Shown: positions 49,667 through 61,600 of the stretch, one piece after another
Position numbering within the stretch: the stretch's first letter is position 1
Layout of the letters: every line of letters starts with the position of its first letter
From: Eudorina sp. 2006-703-Eu-15
Taxonomy: Eukaryota; Chlorophyta; Chlorophyceae; Chlamydomonadales; Volvocaceae
NCBI GenBank assembly: GCA_003117195.1
Contig: BDSI01000171.1
Span: 1 to 64,000, forward strand
Length of the DNA: 64,000 bases
Direction: 5' to 3'
Translations under genes and position numbers: made by a program
Notes under the pieces: generated by a model
What the model was told of the DNA's origin: nothing
Database searches by the model: none
The model's input: the letters and a program-made list of their open reading frames with translations, nothing else

Positions 49667-52600
49667 TCAGAACGAGTGCTGCAGCCGGTCCTCGCCGTCC
49701 GCGGCCCCGATGGAGGGCGCCGGTCCCGCCTGGGCCACGAAGGGGTCCTGCGGAGGCGGCATGGGTGGGGTTGGAAAGGTCGGGGGCGGGTCGGGGGCGG
49801 GGTCATGGGTGCGGGGATGGGGGCGGGGGCGGCGTCATTACCACCCCCGTCACCGTCATCATCCCCCCTGAAGCATCACCCTCAACCATTCACCCCAGCC
49901 CAGCGCTTGATGCGACGTAGCCCCAACAGGCACTGAGTGAAGGTAACGGCCCGGTGTGACGAGGACCAGCCTTGACCCGCTGTGGAAGGGGCCCGCGGAG
50001 CGGCTGCGGAAGGCCCGTTGCTGCGACTATAAGGGTGGGAGCGTGGGAGGGGTATCCGACACGGCCAGGTGCCGCGGCGCCTGCCGCTGCTGCTGGCGGT
50101 CTCGCCGGCCCTCCCTAAGGACGCGATGGGCCAGGGAGGGGCCTGTGATCAGCTCGTCGCATCCGTATCTTCACCCCCATCAGCCCCATCCCCAAAAACT
50201 TCCTCTATTGCACACGGGGGCGGGTTTGTCACTGAACACCAAACACATATTTGATGTGGTTTCTCGCTAAACACACGTATTGGGTCCTGTCATCCTAGTC
50301 ACCAGCATCCTGACTCGCGGCACAGATATCCATTTCTCCACTCCCATCAATACAAGAGGTATGTATAAACTGCATCCATGTGGTTCGGGTGGCTTCATCG
50401 CTGAACACAACACAGCGGCCATCATGGCAGATACATCATGTCAGGTGATCCATCTCGCTCCGAGAAAACGCACACGCACCCGGTGACCTGCCCCCAGATA
50501 TGTCGGGCCCCCCTCCACCCCCTCCCCCCGCTCACTCCGTCCCTAGGCTTCCCTCTGTGCATCGCCATGACCCGGGCGTAGCTCGCGGCGCGGCTCCCCC
50601 GTCTACCACCACAGGTCGGTAACGTATCTGTCCTTTCCGGGTTGGGTTGGGTTCGCGGTTTGCTTGTTGTGGCACTGCGGCAGCGCGGCCGCGCCGCCAC
50701 GCGCCCGCGCGCAGTCTCTGTATTTCCATTGCTATGCAGGTACAACACCACGTAAGTTTCCAGTTCCTCGGTTACATTCGTACCAAGACATGTGTGAAGT
50801 GCAAACACCAGTCCCAAACAACACAACCTGCAGGGCAACACACGTGGGCATTTTGTTCGACGCTGGACCCGTAGCCGGTTGTTGCTGAATCGTCCAAACC
50901 GGCTCCGTTGCAAACCCAACATCCCACGTCCGCATCCGTTCACCGGCTGCCACCCGGGTCGGGAGGGCGGGGAGTATGCCCTGGCAGAAGGGCCATAACA
51001 TAAATGAATTAGCAACAACGGCAGATACCGAGCTCAGTTTCGGCCGCCGCTGAACAAGCTGCCACGGCGCCATCCGCGCCGCAATCGGCCGTACCGCAGT
51101 ATGTAACCGCAACAACTAACAACCATTCCACTCGTCACTAGAACCTGCCTTCTCTGCTATTCCTTCGTCATTGCTAGAGAAGTCAACGTATACTGAGTTG
51201 TGTTGGGTGTGCCTGGGTTCGTTCTTCGGGTTTAATTCTTTTTTCAATCTAACCTCCACCCCCTCCCACCCTTCTCACCCCCTCCACGCCCCGCCCCATC
51301 CACGCCCCGCCCCATCCACGCCCCACTCGCCTGCAACAGCTCCTGGGCCGTAGGTCGCTTGGCCGCATCGAACGCCAGACAGCGGTCCAGGAAGCGCGCC
51401 GCCTCGGGCGATATGTTCACCGGTCGCGGCGGGCCCTCCTCCGTCTTCGCGATGGTGAACATGGCGGTCCATTGATTGTCCAGGTTGGGCCAGGGGTGGG
51501 TGCCCGACAGCATCTCGATCACGGTACAGCCCAGCGACCAGATGTCCGCCCGCCGGTCGTACCCGGTGCCGCGGATCACCTCGGGGGCCATCCAGTACAC
51601 GGAGCCGCGAACCGACTGCGGCGGGCGACAAAAGCGAGCGGAACCCGACCGGAGGGGCGGAGCGCGGGCGGGGGGCGGGGGGGGGTGCTTTATGTATACA
51701 TATACACATGTTTCGCGTCACACTTCGACGGCGATGGCAATCACCCGGACAACTACTACAGCCCATTTGGTGACTTTTCGCGGGTTCGCTGTCTTGCTTG
51801 ACACAAGGCCGGGGGAAAGGGGGTTAGGAAGCAGTCCGGGAGGGCGGGCGTTGGGGATAATAGCAAATTGGTTGGCATGCCGGCGGAGCAAGCGAGCAGG
51901 GACCGTAGACGCCTCCATCGTGACCCATGGGCCGACAACGGGGGCGGCCACGGGGTGACCTGCTCCTGCTTGCCATCGCGCTAGGGACACGGCAGCACGG
52001 GCACAGAGCAGATGCAGCTGCGGCAGCGGTCGCGACCGCGACGGGGCCAGAGGACACCGCCGACGGCCCCCGATCTGCCCACCGCCTCCCAGCCGCCAAA
52101 CACCCGCACCGGCACCCGCACCGGCACCCAGCATTTGGCTCCTCGCCCCTTCCCCTGTTTTCAGGCCCGCACCTTCATGCATTCCTTGATGGTCTGGTCC
52201 CGGTAGGCCTTGGAGGCGCCGAAGTCCGTCAGCTTCACCACCCCGTCACGGCTCACCAGCACGTTGCCGCCCTGCAGCCGCCCACCCACATCCCACATCC
52301 AAGCGAGGGGTCGTGGGCGGGGTCGATCCGCGGGGTCGGGTCAGCGGGACGGCGTAGAAATGTACAATATACAAAAAAACAATAGTTGTGATGTCGGGGT
52401 TGCGACGTCCGGGCCAGAAGCGCCAGGAATCGTCGCAGTGACACAAGAGGCCCACGTGCCAAGCAGATGGCAGATGGCAATCACGCCGCGCTGCGTTCCT
52501 TCGGCCGCAGCACGAAGCCCCCTGATGTCACCACCCTGGGGAGCCGCAACGCCCTCAAGGCCGCAAGACACGCTTTGGACGCCGGCCCCCCCCCCCCCGC

Positions 52601-55600
52601 GTCCATATTACTCAATCAACCCGCTGCCGACCCAACTCGCATTTCCTCATTTATCCCTCGTGTCCCTCGGTCTTCTCCCCCCCTCATTCCCCCACCCCCT
52701 CATTCCCCCACCCCCTCATTCCCCACCTTGAGGTCCCGGTGCACGATCTTGCAGCTATGCAGGTAGGCCAGGCCGGTGAGCAGCTGCCGCGTGTAGTTGC
52801 GGACCAGCTCTTCGGAGAACCGCTTGAAGCGCTTGAGCATGGACGAGATGGAACCGCCTGTGGTGGCGGAGGGGTGATGGGTCAAAAGGGGGCAGCGGGT
52901 GGGTGTTGGAACGGTGACCAACGCAATGAGCGAGCCTCAAGCCGACTCGCAGGGTCTCAAATCCGTTTGGCGGTCGTTGGGGGGGGGGGTCAAAACCGAC
53001 GGGCTAGGTGCGGAATCAGAACAAGCATTATCGCTATCCTACTTCGTAGCATTGCTCTTATTCCTATTATTCTTATCCTTATTATTAATTATCATTATTA
53101 TCTATTATCATCGTTCTTATTTATAATATTAATGTCGTTATCCTTATTAACATCAATTTATGTAGGCCGATATGGCATTATTATTATATTATGTCATTAT
53201 TGATCACAATCATATTATTGTATTAATATAATATATTGATATAATATTGATATAATAATATTATTACTTGTTGCCATTATCATGATCATGAAGGTGGTGT
53301 GGTGGCAGTAGTCGTGGTGGCGAGGCGTGGTTCGCGCCCAGTTGGGCGCCACCTGCTTGCCCGTTGCCCGTCGTCCGCGTCCTCGGCACTCACCCGGGAC
53401 GTACTCCAGGAACATGTAGTACGACGAGGTGTCCGGGTCGTACCGCGCGTCGATGAACCCGACCACGTGCTTGTTCCGGAGCTTCTTGTACATCGACATC
53501 TCCCGCTGCAGGTCCTGGAGCTGCTGCATCGCGGCTGGAGGGACAAAGCGCCGCCGCCGCCGGGTTGTCGTGATGGGGTCATGCAGGGAAAGGGAAGCAT
53601 TGGTTGGACTTGATCGCGGGGAAGGGGGGAAGGGTGAGGGTGCCCCGACAAAATGGAGCATGTAACTACCTGCGTGGAGGCAAGTCAACCACCGGTCCAA
53701 ACAACTCCCCAACCCTAGACACGAGCTGCAACGTCTGCCTCCCCTAGAATCCATCCAATGAACACAACATGTCGACATCTGGCTCGCCAGACGAACGCAG
53801 CCTCGGGATGTGGACCGCAGCCTCGGCGTCACGAGGGTGCCGCCCCCAACCGGCCCCACGAGGGGGTTTCGCCGAGGTCAGACCGGGGGGGCGGGTGCCC
53901 ATTAAAAATCGCTGGCCGGGCGGTCCTCTCACCCTCCTTGTTGATTTGGTGGTTGATCAGTTTGAGCACCTTGACGGCCATCAGCTCGCCCGTCAGCTGG
54001 TTGAGGCCCGCGTACACCTGGGGGACCGGGGAGGGGAGGGTGGTCAGGCGCCAGGGGAGATAGGGCGCGGGGCAGGGCCAGGGCGCGGGGCAGGGCAGGG
54101 AAAGGCAGTGGCGCAACAAGGGATGGAGCGTTTGGCGATCAGAGCTGGGACTTCGGCGTCCATCTCATGCCGAGCTGGCACATGCGGAGGCGGGCGAGCC
54201 GTGAAACTGCATGCGATCAGTGAAAATATTCCTGGAACCTTGAATGTTGAGGGTTATTGCAAGCTTGGCACGGTCCTACCATGTACCGTAGTAAGTACGG
54301 TATGCGCAACAAGTACTGTACCTACGGTACCGGCACAGGTCGCCGCGCCCTCGTTGGCGCCTCCTCTCCCCCTGCCTGCCCCCGGGCCGTCCCCCGCCGC
54401 AGCCCCCACCCACCTTCCCAAAGGACCCCTCCCCCAGCAGCTCCCCCTGGGTCCAGGCGATCTCCCCGGTGCGCAGGTCCGTGCTCTGACGGAACATGTT
54501 GGCGGCGCGGACCTGCGGGTCGGAGGACCGGATCCAGATGGATTTCCGACGGGATCCAGATGGGATCCAGACGGGATTCAGACGGATCCACACGAGACCC
54601 GGATACGGCAGTACAACATCCATATGGTTGGAGTCTGCGGACCGGATCGGTGCGCGGTGGTGTGGTGTGGTGTGCGAGGGGGGTGCTGTATTGGGCAGGC
54701 AGGCAGGCAGGCAGGCAGCAGGCAGGCAGGCTCATGCCGTGCACGGCCAGAGCCCCCATTCCCGTACCCAAGGACTGCCCCCCTAACCCACCGGGCTTGT
54801 GCTCCGCTTCAAGGCCCCCACCCCCACAGGTCCGTGCCCCCGACCCCACCCATGCACCTCCAGGTCCTGTCGTCCTCTGACCCACCTCGATCGCGTCCTT
54901 GCTCGTGGTCACCGGACTCATCCGTTTGAGCGCCTTGGCAGCCAGAGCGCTGGCCCGCTCCGGGTGCTGACCACCCCCGCTGTCGTACACCCCACCCGCG
55001 GCATCCCCGCGGCCACCCGCCGCGCCGTCGGCGCCGCCGCCGTCCGCACCCCCCAGGTGCTCCCTGACCGGGGAATTGTCCCGCATCAGGGGAGGGGTGC
55101 AGCCGTCATCCCCGGTGCCGCTCGCGCGGCTCGCCGCCGGTAGCGATGGCCGCGGCCGCGGCAGCGGCGGGTGCTGCTGCTGCTGCTGCTGCGGCGGCGG
55201 CGCCGTCGCCAACGCCGACGGGGGTGGCATGAAACCCGTCGCGGGCACCGGCGTGAATCCCGCCGTCGTCCCGCCGCCGCCGCCGCCGCTGCCGTGTTTG
55301 CCCTCCACGTGCTGCTGCTCCACGCTCTTTTCGGCCAGGGCAACCACCCCTGGCGCAACGCCCGCAGAGAAGGACGGCATGGTCAAGGCCATGCTGCGCT
55401 GCCGGGTCGGCGCGACGCTGCCGCCGCCGGCGGCTGCGGCGGCTGCCTCGCCGCTGGTGGCCGTGGAGGTGGTGGAGGAGGTCGAGGTGGCGGTGGAGAG
55501 GCAGGTGGAAGCCCACCGAGAGGCCGTCCCCGAGGCAGCGGTCGTGGCGGTGGTTGTCGTGGTGGCGACGGCGCCAAAGGAGGCGCCGAGTCCGCAGGAG

Positions 55601-58600
55601 GACGGGGAGGTGGACGCCGCCGTCGCCAGTCCGGCAGTGCCGCCGCCGACACCGTCGCCGGCCCCCGCGCCCGCGCCCTCGGCCGTAGTGGCGGCGGCGG
55701 CGACGACGGTGGCGGTGGCGTCGACCGCGAAGGCGGCCCCCGCCGTGGCTGTCGGCGTCGGGAGGTCCTCGGCATCCGGCGCGCCGGTGGGGGCGCCGTG
55801 CACTTGCAGCCGTACACCGAAGCGGATGACGGACACCTCCGGCACGTGGATGCGCGGGGTGGCCACCGGGGGGGGCAGCGCCGCGTCGGGGTGGGGGGGC
55901 GCGGGCTGCTGGGGGTGGCCGTGTGGGGCTGCGGATGAGGCGGTGGAGAGGCCAGGGCCGTCCCTGTCCCCGGGTGCCTGGACCTGGGGAACGCGGCAAG
56001 GGAGCATGGCGGGGCGAGGGGCGGGATGAGGGGCGGGGTGCGGGGCGGGGCGAGGGGCGGGATGAGGGGCGGGGTGCGGGGCGGGGCGAGGGGCGGGATG
56101 AGGGGCGGGGTGCGGGGCGGGGCGAGGGGCGGGATGAGGGGCGGGGCGAGGGGCAGGGTGAGGGGCGGGGTGAGGGGTAACACTGGGGCCGCACAGCCAA
56201 CGCAGCCAGCCCTTCCACCGATTGCCCCGCGATACCCCAACGCCCCCAGCCACCCTTCCCCCCAGCCACCCACCTTGAGCTTCAACGCGGACGGCCCAGC
56301 CGGTAGCCCGGGTGGCGGCTGGAAGGGCGGGAAGAACCCCACCGCGGGGACGGGCCCGGAGCCGCGACTGACCACCGGGGGCGCATCCAGGCCAGCGGCT
56401 GAGCCACCCGACATGGACCTGTCCATGTCACGAGCGCGGGGTGGGGTGGGGTGTAGTGGGGTACAGTGGGGTGGAGGTTAGGGTGGGTATGAAGGGATAG
56501 GGTTGGGGTTTAGGGGTTGGAGGCATTTGGGTTCCGACCGGGTGTCGTTGGAAGCCGGGAGTGACAACCCCTCCGGGGAAGGGATGGGGCGATGGGTGGG
56601 GGCAAGGCCAGCGGCACTGAGCAGCTGGGCAGCGGCACGCGTCAAAAGTCGGGGGCGGCAGGATACGAGTAGGCATAATCCAAGTCTCGCGGGGTCCCGC
56701 GGCCCCGTTCTGACTAAGGAGCCACGCGGACCCATGGGTCAATTACCCCATTTCGGTCGAAGTTCTCTTTCGGTGGCACACCCTCCTCCCCCCCATTCTC
56801 TCCCACATTCTTACTGCCGGACAATCTCGGCATCCTCCATTTGGAAGGCGCTCATAATGTCGCCCTCCCCGGCCCCCCGGGACAGCTGCCGCCGTACACC
56901 GCCAGGAAGCTGAAGCGTCGGCGGCGACGCGGGCACCGCCTCGCTGTCCGCCAGCAGCGCGGCCGCGCGGCCGCCGCCACCGCCGCCGGCCGACGCACCC
57001 TCCGCCGCCACGGTGCCGCTGGTACGGCACGGTGGCGAGGTGCCGTCCGCCGGCGCCGACACCCCGGGCGGCGCCGGGGCCCCGCCGGCGCCGATCGTGC
57101 TCGCGCTGTTCCGTCTGGAACGGAAGCCCCCGCCGCCGCCGCCGCCGGCGGGATCCGGCGGCGGTACGGGGCGGAGGTTGGCGCCGCCGGCGGCGCCGAC
57201 AGTCGGCGGCGCCGACACGGCGCCGCCGCCGCTGACGCAGCTCAGGTCGATCTGCGACGTTGGGCTCAGCGGCGGCCCGCCGCATGGGCTGACGCTGGCG
57301 CTGGCGACTACAGCGAGGCCGCCGCCGCTCGGGGGCCTGCCCATCAACATACGGCGGGAGCTGCCGCCGCCGCCAAAGGCCTCCAGCGCGCCGCCGATCC
57401 GGCCCGCCGGCGTCGTCGCCGACGTGGGCCTCGACGACGCCGACGAAGACGGCCGTTCCGGACTCAACGCCACGTCCACGCCCCCGTAGCTGGGGTCCTT
57501 GTACAGCCCCCCTCCCGCCGCCGCCGACGCCGCCGACGCCGCGGCGGCGGCGGTGCCGCCGACACCGACGCCGCTTCCGAGACCCATGTACGACGGCGAC
57601 TGCTGCGACGGCGGCCGCGGCGATTCGTACGTGTACAGCCGCATGAACTCCGGCGGCGCGAGCTGCAGCGGCGTCTGGTCGTCGCTGTTGAGGGCGGACC
57701 AGACGGCGCCGTACTTGGTCAGCAGCCTCGCCGCGTCGACGTGGTTCCCCACGCAGGCAAGGTGCAGGGCCGTGTCCAACTGCACATCAACGGCGTTGAC
57801 GTCGGCGCCCTCCTCCAGCAGCAGCTGCATGATCTCCACCTCGCCGTACGCCGCGCACTGGAGCAGCGGCGGGCCCTGCCAGTGTGCGTGTGCGCAACGT
57901 TGTGACCCGGGGTGGTGGAGGGTGGAGGGTGACCCAGGTGGTGGAGGGTGGAGGGTGGAGGTTAAATTGAAAAAAGAAGTAAACCCGAAGAACGAACCCG
58001 GGCACACCCAGCGTAACTCAGTATACTTACGTGGTGCGGTACCTGCGTAGCAACGGAAAGATAGAGACCGCGCGCGGGCGCGTGGCGGCGCGGCCGCGCT
58101 GCCGCAGTGCAATACCAAGCAAAATGCGAACCCGACCCAACCCGGAAAGGACAGATACGTTACCGACCTGTGGTGGTAGACGGAGTAGCGGCGCCCCGAG
58201 CGATGTCCAGGGCCATGGCGATGCAGGGAGGGAAGCCGAGGAACGGAGTGAGTGAGGGCGGCAACTACAGTACGGAATGACAAAAGGAAACATCAAAAAG
58301 AAAGCAGTATGCGAGAATGGCGGGGCGGCAGCGCGGCGCGAAAGAGGACGGGGCGGACGAGGGGGAGTGGGATATGGGACGGGAGGCCGTACGACATGTA
58401 CGGCATGTGCGACAGGGGGAGCAAGCATGGGGCAGGGACGCGGGGACGGACGACCGGGTGGCGGGTCACGTTCGGGATATGGCTCCCCACCGTGCCCGGT
58501 GGTAGCGGGGCAGCGGGGAGGGTGGCGGGTGGAGGGTGGAGGGTGGAGGGTGACCCAGGGTGGGCCCGCGTGGGCCAGCGCGGGGGAGGGAGGCGCAAAG

Positions 58601-61600
58601 GCAGCGGGTGCAAATGCGGGCGCGAGGCGGGACGAGGCCGCGAGGCGGGTTCCTGGTGCCGCCAGCTCACTGTTCAGTGGTGGGCAGTGTGCAATGTTGT
58701 GTGGCGAGCGGGCCATTGTCTCAGGCACTCACCCACCGCAGCCACCCACCTGCTTGGCGTGGCCAATGTTGGGGTCGGCCCCCGCCCTGAGCAGCGCGGC
58801 CACCATGGGGGCGCTCACGACGATGGCGGCCTCGTGGAGCGGGGTGCGGCCCGTGGTGGGGTGGTGCTCGTTCAGACCTGACCAGCACGAGGCCGCAACA
58901 CGCGCCGGTGGGGCGTGGTGGTCGGTGGGGGTGGGGGATATAGGAAATTGGTAGATATATTTCTATCGGGGGCGGAACACGCCGCCCCCTCCTCTCCGTC
59001 CCCGTCCTGCGCCTGGACATGTTAGTACAAACCGTCCCTTCTCCATCCATCCCCTTGCCCAAGCAGTCTTCGCTGCCGACCATCCCCCTACACCCACCCG
59101 CCTAGCCGCCCCTCATCCCCGCAGCCGCCGCCTCTGCCCCCCGCCTCAGTATTTATCGCCGGGCTGGGTGTGTCTGGGGTGTTTCTTTCTAAACCCCCCT
59201 CCACACACACACACACGGGCGGGTTGCAATTCTAAACACACCCAACCGGGGTCGGGCGGGTTGCATTTCTAAACACACCCAACCCCCGACTCTCGCCCTC
59301 ACCCAGCGGCGGCCCGTGGGGTGTCTGCAGCGCCTCCAGCACCTCCGCCAGTTTGCCCTCGTCCTTGGACCGGACCGCATCCACCAGCACCTGCACCGGC
59401 TGCCGGCCCAGCGCCCGCCCGCTGTTGGGACGGGACACCGATGTGGGGGTGCCCGGCTGGCTCGTCTCCCGCAGCAGCACCCCCGGGACCCCGCCGCTCC
59501 CAGCGCCCACGCTCAGTGAGCGGCGGAACACCGGTACGGGCCCCACCGGCTCGTCCTGTACGGCAAAAACGACGCAGAGACAGCAACGAGGAACAGGGAG
59601 GGAGGGGGAGGGGGTGGGCGACTTACGGATCCCGATTCGGGGGGCGGGGATGGGAGGGGGCCGCAGGGACCCGGCCACGCGCACAACTCTTCGACCCATT
59701 TCGCGGGTTCGCTGTCTTTATTGACAGAAAGGGGGTATAGGACAAAAAGGGGGGGAAGCCGAGACAACATGTACCCGGTTCGACCTTGGGTCGACGGCCG
59801 CTCCGTTCGTTGCATCTGCTTCACGCGTTCGGAAGTGCATGTTCGTTGCTGTGTGCTTGTCCACGGCGTCGGGCCACTGTGTCCCTCCCGCCACGCTCCT
59901 AGGTAACAACCGGTCCCTCTCTGTCCGTGACCCACGAAACACGCCCCGATACGACATCCAGTACGACAGCACAGTTACTTACCCCCGACACCGCCCCTGG
60001 AGCCGTCAGGACGTGTATTAGCACTCGGTCGTCTCCCGGGCTGGACATAGTCGGCTGATGCGGCTGATACTGATTCTGAGGCTGATAGTGATTCTGCGGC
60101 TGGTACTGATTCTGCGGCGGTGAAGGCTGCGGCAGCGGCTGTTGTTGCTGTTGCTGCATGGTCGGCGGGTACAGCGGCTGTCGACGCAGCTCCGGGCTTC
60201 CCAGCACCGACATCTTCCGAGCACTGCCACGGTTGCCCGAGGCGACGCTGTCCGCTGGGGTGCCAGCCCGCGGCAGAGGAAGGGCGACATGGAAATTGGG
60301 AAAAAAAAGGGCCGGGGTGGGGGGCCGTGAGGGTGAGGAGGGGGAGGGCGGTGGGGAGAGGATGTCGGGGGGTTATATTGATGTCAGGGGGAGACGGGCA
60401 GTGCACGGCCGGTGGGACCCAGCCGGCGAGGCGAGGCGGGCCCCGCGTCCAGGCCTCCGTCCCCACCCCCAGACCGCATCCACGATCGAGGCAGCTCTCC
60501 GGTGCTAGGCGCTCCGGTGCTAGGCGCCCCGGTGCTAGGCGCCCCGTGCTGGGCGCTCCGGTGCTAGGCGCCCCGGTGCTAGGCGCCCCGTGCTGGGCGC
60601 TCCGGTGCTAGGCGCCCCGGTGCTAGGCGCCCCGTGCTGGGCGCTCCGGTGCTAGGCGCCCCGGTGCTAGGCGCCCCGTGCTGGGCGCTCCGGTGCTAGG
60701 CGCCCCGGTGCTAGGCGCCCCGTGTGCGGCGGCAGGATCAACGACGCGACCACGACAGGTACCCAGTTGCATCGCATCTCCAATTCCACCAAACCTCCCC
60801 TACAGGGCGCACTCCCAACCATCCATTGCTTCCATTCTGGTGCGCCCATCGAGTCCGTCGGGTCCCCGCCCCCAACGTCCGTCCCTAGAGGCGGTTACAG
60901 GAAATTGGAAGACATTTTGAAACTGCGGCGCTGCCGCTGCTGTCAGAGGGACGGTCCCTCGGCCGGGGATGGGGGCTTACCCGGCGGCCGGGGCCTCAAG
61001 CTCGAGCCCGAGGGCGTGTGGGGCTGTGAGGAGCTGCCGGGGGTGGAGGGTGAGTTGGGGGAGCCCACTCGACCCAACGTCGCCACACGCAGAGCGGGGC
61101 TGAACGCGGCGCCGGGGGAGTCGAACGCCTGCAGGTCGCCGGAACAGACAGCACAGGGCAGCGAGACGACGGGCGGAAGGTTAACATCAGATGGGGCTTC
61201 ATAGCGGGCTTATGGGACGGGGCCTTATGATAGGGAGCCTTACGATACGGGCCTTATGAGACGGGTCTTCGTGAAAACGGTGACGCTTGCTGGGCTGACT
61301 GCGCGGGCGCCGCTGTGATGCCGCCACCGAACGACCTGGTACCGTATGAGCCCCAAAGTGTATAACTAGTACCGCGACGGTGCGACGCCGGTACGGCACG
61401 ACACCCTTTCGACGCCCCATCCCAGCCGCCCCACCCACCACGCCCGGGCTGTGGCTGTCCGTTGATGAGAAGCTGTCCCGCCGCTGCCGGCTCACGCCAC
61501 CCGCGGCGCCGCCGCCTCCGCCCGCCGCCGCTTGCGGCTGCTGCTGCTGCGGCGGCGGCGAGGGGCCCGCCGTCGACGTTACGGCGCAACCGGTGTACCC

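Noticed and set aside
55106..56269. Long Arg/Gly- and Pro-rich frames overlapping kinase exon 10
   Set aside because: Alternative frames of the same low-complexity exon plus the 36-bp intronic repeat; only one frame joins in phase to the kinase domain.
60499..60724. CRISPR-like regular array
   Set aside because: Units are directly tandem with no variable spacers, in an intron of a eukaryotic gene.
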